Shown here one piece after another: positions 1 to 8,982 of a stretch of DNA of 64,000 nt. The notes below the pieces were generated by a model. It searched no databases. It saw only the letters and a program-made list of their open reading frames with translations, and had not been told where the DNA came from. Source of the stretch: Methylobacterium sp. J-070 (GTDB lineage: Bacteria; Pseudomonadota; Alphaproteobacteria; Rhizobiales; Beijerinckiaceae); contig NZ_JAKSXX010000235.1 in the NCBI RefSeq assembly GCF_022829385.1, forward strand, positions 62,001 through 126,000, read 5' to 3'. Made by a program: the position numbers and the translations under genes. The stretch's first letter is position 1. The number at the start of each line of letters is the position of its first letter.

Positions 1-465
1 GCGCAGGCGCAGACGGCGGGCCCATCGCCGGCCCCGGACCACATGCCGAAGCCCGGTATGACCGCCCCCGAGATGGCCGGGCGCGCGGCGAACCGCTTTC
101 CCCAGCCGGTGCGCGTCGGCGATCTCGCCGGGCGCCTGCTGCTCCAGCCGGAGGAGGCACAGCCCGTCCTCGCCCGCGTGACGGGGCTGGTCCGCGGCGC
201 CGACGGCGGGCCCGCATTGGTCGTGCGCCTCGACGGCACGCTGGGGCTGGGCTGGCTCGGCCTGAGATGGGTCGACTGGCGCGGTTTCGGATCGCGCTCG
301 GTGGCCGTGCCCGCCGAGGCGGTGGCGGTCCTTGGCGAGCACGTCGCCCTCATGGGGCTGACGCCCGAGCGCCTGCACGCCTTGCCGACCTTCACGCCCG
401 GCTCCGCCCCCGAGATCCCGCCGGACGAGACGATCCGCCTCGGCATCGTCCGGCCCTTCCACTGA
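1..465 (+). CDS. Exported PRC-barrel-like protein, 5' partial
   Basis: The frame is open from the first base, so the true start lies upstream. The first visible residues (AQAQTAGPSPAP) look like the end of a cleaved signal peptide followed by a Pro-rich linker, which suggests an exported or periplasmic protein. An ATG at 43 is possible but has no convincing ribosome binding site. From about residue 37 the pattern VRVGDLAGR, then a strand-rich stretch and VAVPAEAVAVLG, resembles a PRC-barrel type beta domain. The family assignment is by eye only. It ends 20 bases before the transferase gene on the same strand and may belong to the same transcription unit. No function can be assigned. Confidence 0.55.
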   Translation, partial: AQAQTAGPSPAPDHMPKPGMTAPEMAGRAANRFPQPVRVGDLAGRLLLQPEEAQPVLARVTGLVRGADGGPALVVRLDGTLGLGWLGLRWVDWRGFGSRSVAVPAEAVAVLGEHVALMGLTPERLHALPTFTPGSAPEIPPDETIRLGIVRPFH

Positions 466-485
466 GCAGCGCAGGAACTCCGGAG

Positions 486-1229
486 ATGGCACGAGGCGCG
501 AATTCCGGGACAGCCGCGACCTGCGCGATCGGCGTGATGGCCAAGGCGCCGCAGAGCGGCCGCTCCAAGACGCGGCTGTGCCCGCCGCTCACCCCCGATC
601 AGGCCGCGACCCTGAGCGCCGCCTTCCTGCGCGACACGACCGGCAACATCCGGGAAGCGGCGCGCTCCGCGCCCATCGCCGCCTACGCGGCTTTCGCGCC
701 GCCGGGCGCCGAGACGATGATCGCCCCCCACCTCGCGCCCGGGACGGAGCTCCTGCTGGCGGACGGAAGCCGTCCGGTCCCCGGGGGCGTCGAGGGCTTC
801 GGCCGCTGCCTGCTTCAGGCTCTCGAAGCCATGCTCGACCGTGGCCACCCGGCGGCCTGCGTGCTCAGCTCCGACGTCCCGACGCTGCCGACGCGCCTGC
901 TGGTCGAGGCGGCCCGGATTCTGCTCGCACCGGGCGAGCGGGGCGTGCTCGGCGCCTGCGACGACGGCGGCTACTACATCCTCGGCCTGAAGCGGGCCCA
1001 TGCCCGCCTGTTCGCCGACATCGCGTGGAGCACCGACACCGTCGCCGCCGCGACCCGGGCCCGGGCCCGGGACATCGCCCTCGATCTCGTCGCGCTCGAG
1101 CCCTGGTACGACGTGGACGACGCGGCCGCGCTGGCGCGTCTCGCGACCGAGACCGCCGGCTCCGCGGCCCCGGCGACCCGCGCCGTCCTGGCCCGTCTCG
1201 CGCGTGGTTCCGAAGCGGTGTCGGCGTGA
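486..1229 (+). CDS. DUF2064 / TIGR04282-type transferase (rSAM-associated transferase 1 family)
   Basis: A 247-residue cytoplasmic protein with a nucleotidyltransferase/GT-A-like fold. The N-terminal signature is GVMAKAPQSGRSKTRL. Later come SSDVPTLP and GACDDGGYYILGL, and then WYDVDD, all typical of DUF2064 (CofC-like) proteins that Haft's models call rSAM/selenodomain-associated transferase 1. The frame is open further upstream (to 267), but that part overlaps the preceding gene in another frame, so the ATG at 486 is preferred. The stop overlaps the next start (GTGA at 1226-1229), which implies translational coupling. The substrate is unknown. A nearby radical SAM gene fits the family's usual company. 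Confidence 0.85.
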   Translation: MARGANSGTAATCAIGVMAKAPQSGRSKTRLCPPLTPDQAATLSAAFLRDTTGNIREAARSAPIAAYAAFAPPGAETMIAPHLAPGTELLLADGSRPVPGGVEGFGRCLLQALEAMLDRGHPAACVLSSDVPTLPTRLLVEAARILLAPGERGVLGACDDGGYYILGLKRAHARLFADIAWSTDTVAAATRARARDIALDLVALEPWYDVDDAAALARLATETAGSAAPATRAVLARLARGSEAVSA

Positions 1230-2581
1230 TCCGGCTCCTCGCCGGCCCGTCCGGCCGCCTCACGCTGCTCGGCCTGCTGCTGGCAGCCATCAACATCGGC
1301 GCCCTGGCGATCCACATCCCGGGTGCCGACACCGTCGGCTCTGCGGCCCGTGCCAACGTCTTCGTCGGCGTGATCGCCATCGGCCTCGTCGTCTACCTGG
1401 TCGCCGTGCGCCTCGTGCTGCGGGAGCGGCTCCCGCGCCCGGCGCTCTGGACGATCCTCGGCATCGCCGTGGCGATGCGCGCCGCGCTGCTGCCGGAGCC
1501 GCCGTTTCTCTCGAGCGACCTCTACCGCTACGTCTGGGACGGACAGGTTCAGGCCGCCGGCATCAACCCCTACCGCTACATCCCGGCCGACCCGGCCCTG
1601 GAGCGCCTGCGCGACCCCGCGGTCTACCCGCTGATCAACCGTAAGGATTACGCCCGGACGATCTACCCGCCCGCGGCCCAGCTGATCTTCGCCGCCGTCG
1701 GGCAGGTGTCGCGCAGCGTCATCGGGATGAAACTCGCGATGCTGGGCTTCGAGGCCCTGGGCATGCTGGCGATGCTCGCCGTCCTGCGCGGCGCCGGCCT
1801 GCCTCCGGCCCGGATCCTGATCTACGCCTGGAACCCGCTGGCCCTGTGGTCCTTCGCGTGCGACGGGCACGTCGACGCCGTGGCGATCGGGCTCCTCGGC
1901 CTGGCCCTGCTGGCCCGCACCCGTCGCCGCGAAGGCCTCGCCGGCGCGCTGCTCGGGGCCGCGACGCTGGTGAAGGTGCTGCCCCTAGCGGTCGCGCCCG
2001 CATTCGTGCGCGGGGGGCGCCTGTGGCTGCCGATGCTCGCCGGCTCGGCGGTGATCGCCGTCCTATACCTGGCCTATCTCGACGCCGGCTGGGGTGTCTT
2101 CGGGTTCGCCGGGGCCTACGGCGCCGAGGAGGGATACGACACCGGGGCCGGCTACTGGCTGCTCGCGGGGCTCGGCCATCTCGGCCTCGCCCCGTCGAGC
2201 CTGCTGCGGACCTACCTGATCTGCGCCGGCCTCACGCTCGCCGCCCTCGCGCTCCGGATCGCCTTCGGCCGCAACCGGCAGACGGAGCCCGACGCCGCCG
2301 CGCTGTGCCACGGCGCGGCGATCCTGGCCGCGGCCGCGACCTGCGCGGCCAGCCCGCACTACGCTTGGTACTATGCCTGGCTGGCGCTGCCCGCCGTGGT
2401 CGCGCCGGTCCCGGCAGCGATCTGGCTCGGCTCGGCGCCGATCCTGTTCCTGATCGACCCGTTCAACGACCGGTTCCTGTGGCCGTCGCTGGTCTTCGCG
2501 CCCGCGATTTTCCTGACCGTCCGCGCGCTCTGGCAGAGCCGGGCTGCCGCCACGGCCGCCCTTTCAGAAGGAACCGTCTGA
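1226..2581 (+). CDS. Polytopic membrane glycosyltransferase (GT-C / GT87-like)
   Basis: About 451 residues beginning at GTG 1226 inside the stop of the previous gene. The protein is almost wholly hydrophobic, with roughly 10-12 membrane segments. An early loop after the second or third segment reads FLSSDLYRYVWDGQ, the acidic SDxYRYxWDG motif seen in polyprenyl-phosphate-sugar dependent mannosyl/glucosyl transferases. NPYRYIPAD and YPPAAQLIF follow and are also typical. It probably moves a sugar from a lipid-phosphate donor onto an acceptor on the periplasmic face. Donor and acceptor are unknown. Its last base is the first base of the radical SAM start (TGATG), so the two genes are coupled. 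Confidence 0.8.
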   Translation: MIRLLAGPSGRLTLLGLLLAAINIGALAIHIPGADTVGSAARANVFVGVIAIGLVVYLVAVRLVLRERLPRPALWTILGIAVAMRAALLPEPPFLSSDLYRYVWDGQVQAAGINPYRYIPADPALERLRDPAVYPLINRKDYARTIYPPAAQLIFAAVGQVSRSVIGMKLAMLGFEALGMLAMLAVLRGAGLPPARILIYAWNPLALWSFACDGHVDAVAIGLLGLALLARTRRREGLAGALLGAATLVKVLPLAVAPAFVRGGRLWLPMLAGSAVIAVLYLAYLDAGWGVFGFAGAYGAEEGYDTGAGYWLLAGLGHLGLAPSSLLRTYLICAGLTLAALALRIAFGRNRQTEPDAAALCHGAAILAAAATCAASPHYAWYYAWLALPAVVAPVPAAIWLGSAPILFLIDPFNDRFLWPSLVFAPAIFLTVRALWQSRAAATAALSEGTV

Positions 2582-3633
2582 TGTCGGCATCCGCCACGCT
2601 CAAGGATCCGCGCCGCTATTTCGAGGAGGTCGGCGCCGATCGTGCGTCCGAGGCCTCGGGCCCACCGGTCTGCCTCTATCTGGAAGTCACGAACCGCTGC
2701 AATCTGCTCTGCGAGACGTGCCCGCGCACCTTCGAGACCCTGGAGCCCCCGGCCGACATGAGCTGGGCGCTGTTCACGCGCATCGTCGACCAGGTGCCGG
2801 ACGTCGCCCGCGTCGTGCTGCACGGGGTCGGCGAGCCGATGCTGGTGAAGGCGTTGCCGCGCATGGTCCGCTACCTGAAGGACCGCGGCACCTACGTCCT
2901 GTTCAACACCAACGGCACCCTGATGCAGCCGCGGCGCTTCCAGGAGCTGATCGACACCGGCCTCGACGAACTGCGCGTCTCCCTCGATGCCGCCGATCGG
3001 GACTCATACCTGAAGGTGCGCGGCAAGGACTATTTCGACCGCATCGTGCGCGACGTCGGCAAATTTGTCGCCTACCAGAAGTCGACGGGCGCCACGACGC
3101 CGCGCGTCTCGCTGTGGCTGACCGGCCTCAAGGAGACCGTGGACCAGCTGCCCGCCTTCGTGAGGCTGGCGGCCGAGATGGGCGTCACCGAGGTGCATCT
3201 TCAGCGTCTCGTGTTCGACGAGGCCGGTTACGGCATGGCCCGCGCCGACCTGTCGCTCTTCGAGAGCACCCGGGCCGACGAGACTGCCGCCATCGTCGAG
3301 GCCGAAGCGGTGGGCCGCGCGCTGGGGGTGACGCTCGATGCCTCCGGCGCCACCGAACCCGGGGTCAGCCTGAGGAAGCAGGACGACCGGGCCTGGACGA
3401 CCTGCCGCCGTCCCTGGTCGCTGATGTACGTCACCGCCCACGGCCGGGCGCTGCCCTGCTGCATCGCGCCGTTCTCGATGCGGGGCTACGGCAACTACAC
3501 GCTGGGCGATGCCACCCAGGCGACGCTCCGGGAGATCTGGAACGGCGCGGCCTATCGCGACTTCCGCACGGCGCTCCTCTCCGACGCGCCACCGGGCCCG
3601 TGCCGGAACTGCGGTCTGCGGTGGAGCCTCTGA
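2581..3633 (+). CDS. Radical SAM / SPASM-like protein
   Basis: 350 residues. The CxxxCxxC cluster-binding motif is C40-N-L-L-C44-E-T-C47, preceded by LYLEVTNRC. GVGEPML is the usual GGE-like SAM-binding motif, and the partial TIM barrel continues through NTNGTLM and LRVSLDA. The C-terminal part carries C275, C293, C294, C341 and C344 in a SPASM-like arrangement (PCCIAPF and CRNCGLRW), which suggests an auxiliary iron-sulfur cluster. SPASM proteins often modify peptides, but others act on sugars or small molecules. Flanking glycosyltransferases and an aminotransferase favour a small-molecule or glycan substrate here; this is inference. The start overlaps the previous stop by one base. Confidence 0.85.
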   Translation: MSASATLKDPRRYFEEVGADRASEASGPPVCLYLEVTNRCNLLCETCPRTFETLEPPADMSWALFTRIVDQVPDVARVVLHGVGEPMLVKALPRMVRYLKDRGTYVLFNTNGTLMQPRRFQELIDTGLDELRVSLDAADRDSYLKVRGKDYFDRIVRDVGKFVAYQKSTGATTPRVSLWLTGLKETVDQLPAFVRLAAEMGVTEVHLQRLVFDEAGYGMARADLSLFESTRADETAAIVEAEAVGRALGVTLDASGATEPGVSLRKQDDRAWTTCRRPWSLMYVTAHGRALPCCIAPFSMRGYGNYTLGDATQATLREIWNGAAYRDFRTALLSDAPPGPCRNCGLRWSL

Positions 3634-3637
3634 CCCG

Positions 3638-4336
3638 ATGCACCCGGCGAGCATCGTCATCCCGACCCTGAACGAGGCCGAGGCGATCGGTTCGGTGATC
3701 CGCGAGATCCCGGCGGCCTACGCGTCGGACGTCATCGTCGCCGACAGCGGATCGACCGACGGCACTCAGGACATCGCCCGGGCCGCCGGCGCCCGGGTCA
3801 TCGACGCCGGTCGCGGCTATGGCCGCGCCTGCGCGGCGGGGGCGGCCGCGGCGGCTCCCGGCAGCCGCGTCATCGTCTTCCTGGACGGGGACGGCGCCGA
3901 CCGGGGCGATCTCGTGGACGCGATCGCCGGTCCGGTCCTGGCCGGAACGCATGATTTCGTCATCGCCTCGCGCACCCGCGGCGCGCGCGCGCCGGGCTCG
4001 ATGCTGTGGCACCAAGTGCTCGCCGGCTGGCTCGTCGGCCTCGGCATCGGCCTGCGTTACGGCATCTCCTACAGCGACATGTGCGCCTACCGGGCCATCG
4101 ACCGGTCGGCGCTGGAGCGCCTGGCGATGCGGGAGATGACCTACGGCTGGAACATCGAGATGCAGATGCAGGCCGCGCGGGCCCGCTTGCGCATCCGGGA
4201 GGTGCCGATGCCCTACCGATGCCGGCTGGGAGGCTCGTCGAAGGTCGCGGGATCGCTCGGGGGCACGCTGCGGGCCGCCACACGGATCGGCGCGACCTAC
4301 CTGCGCGTCGCCGCCACGCCGACACCGGGCGCTTGA
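3638..4336 (+). CDS. Glycosyltransferase family 2 protein
   Basis: 232 residues starting at ATG 3638, four bases after the radical SAM stop; the longer open frame upstream overlaps that gene and is rejected. GT2 features: VIPTLNEAEAIGSVI at the N terminus, DVIVADSGSTDGTQD, and the metal-binding VFLDGDGADRGDL. It resembles DPM1-type soluble enzymes that charge a polyprenyl phosphate with a sugar, but lacks obvious C-terminal membrane segments. It could supply the lipid-linked donor for the membrane glycosyltransferase at 1226-2581. That pairing is inferred from the operon and from family roles. Confidence 0.88.
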   Translation: MHPASIVIPTLNEAEAIGSVIREIPAAYASDVIVADSGSTDGTQDIARAAGARVIDAGRGYGRACAAGAAAAAPGSRVIVFLDGDGADRGDLVDAIAGPVLAGTHDFVIASRTRGARAPGSMLWHQVLAGWLVGLGIGLRYGISYSDMCAYRAIDRSALERLAMREMTYGWNIEMQMQAARARLRIREVPMPYRCRLGGSSKVAGSLGGTLRAATRIGATYLRVAATPTPGA

Positions 4337-4344
4337 GGACGGCC

Positions 4345-5571
4345 ATGGCACTCGACACGGATGCGGCCATGACCGGATGCGCGGGCGACCTGCCCGGCGG
4401 ACGCGCCGTGGACGACCCGCGCGGGCCTGGGCTTGCGCCGTCCGGGTCCTTCCCCCTGGCGGCATACCTGACCCGCTGGGCCGCCTGCACGCACCACGAC
4501 CTCGCGGCCTCCGACGCGCAGACGCTTCCGCTCGCGGCGCTGCTGCGCCTGGCGAGCCCCGAGGACCTTCAGCGCTGGCGCACAGTCAAACTGGGCTATG
4601 CCGATCCGCGCGGCGCCTCCTGGATGCGCGCGGCCGTCGCCGCCCGCTATGCCGGCCTGGCCCAGGACGACGTGCTGCTCAGTGCCGGCGTCCAGGAAGC
4701 GGTCGCCTGCGTCCTGCGCGCGCTGTTGGCCCCCGACGACCACGCGGTCGCGGTGGTTCCGATCTATCAACCCTCGGAGATGGCCGTGACGGGCCTCTGC
4801 GCCGCGAGCGGGGTGCCCCTCGACCCCGACCGAGGCTGGAGCCTCGACCTCGACCGCCTCGCCGCCGCGATCCGCCCGAAGACGCGGCTGGTGCTGGTGA
4901 ACTTCCCCAACAGCCCGACCGGCGCGACCCTGGATCGCGCGTCGCTGGCCGACCTGATCGCCCTGTGCCGCCGGCACGGGCTCTGGCTGGTGAACGACGA
5001 GGTCTACCGCCAGACCGACGTCGATCCGGAGCGCGCGGTGCCGCCCGTGGTCGACCTGTACGAGCGCGGGATCTCGATCAACGGATTGTCGAAGGGGTTC
5101 GGGCTGCCGGGCCTGCGCGTCGGCTGGGTCGCGTGCCGCGACCGCGGTGTTCTGGACAGGATCCTGGACGTCAAGAGTCTGCTGTCGAGCTGCCTCGCCG
5201 GCCCGAGCGAGATCCTGGCGCACATCGCCGTGCGGGCCGAGGCGCGCCTCACGGGCCGGGCGCGGGCGATCGGCCGGCGCAACCACGGCCGCCTGCGCAG
5301 CTTGCTCGACCGCCATCCGGCTCTGTTCGAGCCGGACGAACCGCGGAATCTGGCCTTCGCGTTTCCCCGTTTCCGCGGGCCGGCCGGTGCGACGGCGTTC
5401 GCGCGGGCGGTGGCGTCCGATGTCGGCCTCCTGGTGCTGCCCTCGGTCCTGTGGCGCTCGTCGCTGGCGCCGCTGCCCGAGGACCACCTGCGCCTCGGCA
5501 TGGGCCGACACGGCTGCGGCCCGGCCCTCGCGATCCTGGACGAGTACCTTCACCGGCTCGGCCCCCGATGA
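4345..5571 (+). CDS. PLP-dependent class I/II aminotransferase
   Basis: 408 residues from ATG 4345, eight bases after the GT2 stop; an ATG at 4369 is an alternative start. Fold type I features: NFPNSPTGATLD, VNDEVYRQTD (PLP-ring Asp and Tyr) and the Schiff-base lysine K250 in GLSKGFGLPGLRVGW. The N-terminal 60 residues look like an extension relative to typical aspartate/aromatic aminotransferases. The substrate cannot be deduced. As the last gene of a coupled run with two glycosyltransferases and a radical SAM protein it may install an amino group on a sugar or amino-acid-derived intermediate. Confidence 0.88.
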   Translation: MALDTDAAMTGCAGDLPGGRAVDDPRGPGLAPSGSFPLAAYLTRWAACTHHDLAASDAQTLPLAALLRLASPEDLQRWRTVKLGYADPRGASWMRAAVAARYAGLAQDDVLLSAGVQEAVACVLRALLAPDDHAVAVVPIYQPSEMAVTGLCAASGVPLDPDRGWSLDLDRLAAAIRPKTRLVLVNFPNSPTGATLDRASLADLIALCRRHGLWLVNDEVYRQTDVDPERAVPPVVDLYERGISINGLSKGFGLPGLRVGWVACRDRGVLDRILDVKSLLSSCLAGPSEILAHIAVRAEARLTGRARAIGRRNHGRLRSLLDRHPALFEPDEPRNLAFAFPRFRGPAGATAFARAVASDVGLLVLPSVLWRSSLAPLPEDHLRLGMGRHGCGPALAILDEYLHRLGPR

Positions 5572-5633
5572 AAGTCGCCGCGTCCTCGTGCACGTGCGCC
5601 CGGTCCAGGGCCGGAACCCGCTCGTCCAGCGCC

Positions 5634-7277
5634 TCAGAACACGCGGCGGAGGATGAAGAACAGCGTGCCGGCGATCAGGATGGCGGCCGGGAGCGTCATG
5701 ATCCAGGCAAGCGCCATGTTGCGCACGGTGGACGCCTGGAGGCCGGAGCCGTTGGCCGCCATGGTCCCGGCGACGCCCGAGGACAGGATGTGTGTGGTCG
5801 AGACCGGCAGGCCGTAGAGCTCGGCGAGCCCGATCGTGCCGGCGGCCACGATCTCGGCCGAGGCGCCCTGCGCGTAGGTCAGGTGGGTCTTGCCGATCTT
5901 CTCGCCCACCGTCACCACGATGCGCTTCCAGCCGACCATGGTGCCGAGCCCAAGCGCCAGGGCGACGCAGACCTTCACCCAGCCCGGGATGTAGCGGGTC
6001 CCGTCGTTGAGCAGCTCGGTGTAGCCCTTGAGGGTCTTGGTCTCGGCCTCCGAGAAGGTGGCGCCGGTCTTCGGCAGCAGCCGGATCGCGTCGGCGGCGA
6101 GGTACATGTCGTTGCGCACGTTCGACGTCGCCCCGGCCGGGACCTGCTGGAGCGAGCCGTAGTTCTTCACCGACGTCGCGATGTCGGTGGAGAGCGCGGC
6201 GAGGGCCCCGTAGACCTCAGGCTTGTTGAGCTCCTTGGCCTTCAACGCCTCGGCGACCATCTTGCGGGCCTGGGCCGCTTCGGGGCGTGATTCACGGCCG
6301 GCATGGCCGGCGAACACGGCGCTGGCGGCCTGCGAGGTCTGCACGAAGGCCGGGGTCGCGTCGGCGTTCATGGTGCGGTTGAGCGCGTAGGCGGTGGGGG
6401 CGGCGCCGATCAGGATCAGCATGATCAGGCCCATGCCCTTCTGGCCGTCGTTGCCGCCGTGGAAGAACGACACCAGCGTGCAGGTCAGGATCAGCAGGCC
6501 GCGGATCCACAGGGGCGGGGGCGCGTCGCCCTTCGGCGCCTCGTAGAGGTCCTTGCGCCGCACGGTGAACTTCAGCGCCAGCAGCAGCAGCGCCGCCATC
6601 ACGAAGCCGCAGATCGGGCTGAAGGCCAGCGCCTTGAACACGCCGAGCGCCTGGTTCCAATCGACGCCCGAGGTCCCGTCCTGGCCCCCCATGAGCTGGT
6701 TGGCGAGGCCGACGCCGAGCACCGAGCCGATCAGCGCGTGGGACGAGGAGTTGGGCAGGCCGAAGGCCCAGGTTCCGAGATTCCAGATGATCGCCGCCAG
6801 CAGCAGGGCGAAGATCATCGCGTATCCCGCCCCCGAGCCGACCTGAAGGATCAGTTCGACGGGCAGCAGCGTCACGATGGCGTAGGCCACGGCCCCCGAC
6901 GAGAGCATCACGCCGAGAAAGTTGAAGGCGCCCGACCAGATCACCGCCACGAGCGGCGGCATCGAGTGGGTGTAGATCACGGTGGCCACCGCGTTGGCGG
7001 TGTCGTGGAAGCCGTTCACGAACTCGAAGCCCAGCGCGATCAGAAGGGCGAGACCGAGCAGGACGAAGGCGCCGACAGCCAGAGGTTCCTGATGAACGGC
7101 GTTCATGTCGGCGACCAGGCTCACCACCGCGTAGCCGAGGCCGGCCACGAGGACGAGCAGGAAGGCGATGATGCCGCCGGGATGCATGCCGCGGTCGAGC
7201 TTGGGCTTCCCCGCTTGTGGCGGAGCCCCCGTCGCGAGGCCGGTAGGGGCTGTGACGGCATCGGACATGGGGGCCAC
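5634..7277 (-). CDS. pit: Low-affinity inorganic phosphate transporter, PiT family
   Basis: 547 residues and about 11 membrane segments, inner membrane. Both halves carry the inverted PiT signature: GFEFVNGFHDTANAVAT with NLGTWAFGLPNSSSHALIGS in the N-terminal half, and FFHGGNDGQKGMG with GLPVSTTHILSSGVAG in the C-terminal half. A soluble loop of about 130 residues divides them. Members import phosphate as a metal-phosphate complex using protons. The start could be 7277 (MAPM) or the ATG at 7268. A Pho-box-like direct repeat lies 42 bases upstream. The gene is monocistronic and converges on the plus-strand cluster that ends at 5571. Confidence 0.95.
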   Translation of the reverse strand: MAPMSDAVTAPTGLATGAPPQAGKPKLDRGMHPGGIIAFLLVLVAGLGYAVVSLVADMNAVHQEPLAVGAFVLLGLALLIALGFEFVNGFHDTANAVATVIYTHSMPPLVAVIWSGAFNFLGVMLSSGAVAYAIVTLLPVELILQVGSGAGYAMIFALLLAAIIWNLGTWAFGLPNSSSHALIGSVLGVGLANQLMGGQDGTSGVDWNQALGVFKALAFSPICGFVMAALLLLALKFTVRRKDLYEAPKGDAPPPLWIRGLLILTCTLVSFFHGGNDGQKGMGLIMLILIGAAPTAYALNRTMNADATPAFVQTSQAASAVFAGHAGRESRPEAAQARKMVAEALKAKELNKPEVYGALAALSTDIATSVKNYGSLQQVPAGATSNVRNDMYLAADAIRLLPKTGATFSEAETKTLKGYTELLNDGTRYIPGWVKVCVALALGLGTMVGWKRIVVTVGEKIGKTHLTYAQGASAEIVAAGTIGLAELYGLPVSTTHILSSGVAGTMAANGSGLQASTVRNMALAWIMTLPAAILIAGTLFFILRRVF

Positions 7278-7318
7278 CGCGTGCGTGAAGCGCTGAGCAG
7301 GGGCGTTAGGATCCCGAC

Positions 7319-7336
7319 ATGACGATGCCGTGACAG
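7319..7336 (-). promoter_or_regulatory. Possible Pho box upstream of pit
   Basis: Read on the minus strand the 18 bases are CTGTCACGGCATCGTCAT, two CTGTCAT-like half sites spaced 11 bp as in PhoB sites. The first half matches six of seven positions, the second five of seven. It sits about 42 bp upstream of the pit start. In Sinorhizobium meliloti pit is known to be repressed by PhoB, so a site here would be sensible. No matrix score could be computed. Confidence 0.4.
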
Positions 7337-7560
7337 TGCTTCCGCCAGGCGGTCAATTTTTCGGTATCGACAGGACGTCGATCGATTGTCTCCGAACGGG
7401 ATTCATCTGTTATTGCGCGCCTCAGCGGCGTTTATGATTCTATCTCAGCAGCCGTGAACGCAGGCCGGCCCGATAGAAGAGGTTCCAAGACGCTTCAAGC
7501 TCGTCGCATCGCGGCGGCGTATGGGGTAGGACGTGACGGCCAGACCGATCGAGGCCCGCA

Positions 7561-7824
7561 ATGTCGAAGAAGCCGATCAGCACGTTTCCCGGCTCGCTGC
7601 CGGACCACAAGGACGCGGTGAAGGCGGAAGCCGAGGCCGTCAGCACCAAGATCGATGAGGCTTTTCTGAAGCTCGCCAAGAGGATGCGCGCGCGGGCCGA
7701 CAAGGCGAAGGGCAAGATGGACCAGACCAGAAAGCCCGAGAAGCGCGCTGTCCTGCTGAGACGCTTCGAGCTCTACGCGGATGCGGCGACCCACCTCGAG
7801 GAACGCCTGCCCGAGCGCGACTAA
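7561..7824 (+). CDS. Small conserved hypothetical protein
   Basis: 87 residues, rich in Lys, Ala and Glu, with long predicted helices (KAEAEAVSTKIDEAFLKLAKRM) and no membrane segment or cysteines. Likely a small helical cytoplasmic protein, but I do not recognise a family. Codon usage is typical of the neighbours (GC-rich third positions), which supports a real gene. It stands alone downstream of the pit promoter region, transcribed away from pit. No function is proposed. Confidence 0.6.
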   Translation: MSKKPISTFPGSLPDHKDAVKAEAEAVSTKIDEAFLKLAKRMRARADKAKGKMDQTRKPEKRAVLLRRFELYADAATHLEERLPERD

Positions 7825-7916
7825 GAGGTCCCCAGTCGGGATGCTCCGCCGGGTGCGGGACGGTCTGGCGGTCGGCCTCGGGGGCAGCTGGCTACCGTGC
7901 AGCGCCCGCAGCCATC

Positions 7917-8732
7917 TCAGGCCGACTGCCGGCCGGCGGGCCGTCGGACCTCAAAGTCGCGCAGACCGGGTCCGGGCCCTCGGATTTCGAGGTCGCCCGC
8001 AGCCCCGAGCGCCTGCACGCGTCCGAACAGGACGATGTCGCTGACGCCTTGACCCGGCGGGTCGACCTCGACGCAGAGATGGTGCAGAGCGCGCCCGACC
8101 ACCTTGACGGCGAGCTCCCAGTCTGCGGACGCCTGGGCGACGAGAACGGGGTCGAAATGCGTCAGCGGAGCCGAGACCAAGCGGCCGTCGCATACCACGC
8201 GCAGCGGTGCATTCTCGCGCCTCAGGCGCGCCCAGGCCGCCGCGGCGGCCGCGCACTCGGCGCTCTCGACGGTGCGGCGCTTGTCCTTCAGGCCGGACGC
8301 GACGATGTCCTCCGGGCGCATGATCCCGAGCGACCAGGGCATTCGAATGCCGTCCCGCGTGACGAAGTCGAGGGCCGTCGCGTCGATGATGTCGAAGGGC
8401 CGGCCGTCCATGCGGAACGCGAATTCGAGGAAGCTCGCCTGCTCGGCGGCGTCTGTCAGGCAGACCCAGTAGACCGGATGCACGCCGGCCGATGTGGCGT
8501 CCGCCCAGGGTTCCTCCGCCTCGCGCTGGTCGTCGTAGGGATCGCAGCGCAGGACGGTTCTGATCCACCTCTGGCGAGCATCCGGATCCGGCGGGTCGAT
8601 CGGGCCGAAGTTCAGGCGGCTGGGGAGCGCGATGACCCGTGCTTCGCAGCCTTGAGACCGAAGGGCGTCGCGAATGGAGTCCGCCGGGCTCACGCCGCCG
8701 GTCACGTGGACGGTTTCGGCCTTGACGGACAT
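7917..8732 (-). CDS. DUF1835/DUF3658 domain protein
   Basis: 271 residues from ATG 8732; the frame continues to 8831, but the domain begins only at VHVTGGVSPADSI, so the internal start is preferred. Residues 1-130 fit DUF1835 (VHVTGG, then NFGPIDPPD, then WVCLTDAAEQASFLEF). The remainder fits DUF3658 (ECAAAAAAWARLRRENAPLR, then WELAVKVVGRAL, then DIVLFGRVQAL). These two domains are usually found together. Their function is not established. Monocistronic, with 250 bases of non-coding sequence upstream. Confidence 0.75.
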   Translation of the reverse strand: MSVKAETVHVTGGVSPADSIRDALRSQGCEARVIALPSRLNFGPIDPPDPDARQRWIRTVLRCDPYDDQREAEEPWADATSAGVHPVYWVCLTDAAEQASFLEFAFRMDGRPFDIIDATALDFVTRDGIRMPWSLGIMRPEDIVASGLKDKRRTVESAECAAAAAAWARLRRENAPLRVVCDGRLVSAPLTHFDPVLVAQASADWELAVKVVGRALHHLCVEVDPPGQGVSDIVLFGRVQALGAAGDLEIRGPGPGLRDFEVRRPAGRQSA

Positions 8733-8982
8733 TCCGGACTCTCCCGCGGCGGGCGGCGTGGACCATGCCGCGATCGGCATCGTCTCACTTTCTGCCCGGT
8801 TTGAGCCGGGCGATGAGGATGGGCAAGCCATCGACCGGGCTCGTCACCGGGATGCCGGTTCCAACCGGCGCGCGACGGTCGGGGCTCGCCTTCCTGTGAT
8901 CGTCGTCTCGCGGTGCGCGCGTCGCATGTTCAGCCAATCCGGCAACGGATCGTCGGGGGCCGGGAAGCGGGAGACGAGGCCC

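Noticed and set aside
1053..1072. Short tandem CCCGGG-rich repeat
   Set aside because: It lies inside the DUF2064 transferase gene and simply encodes an Arg-Ala run in GC-rich DNA.
974..1870. Long minus-strand open frame
   Set aside because: Opposite to well-supported genes, Arg/Asp/Gly-rich composition, no domain. A GC-rich shadow frame.
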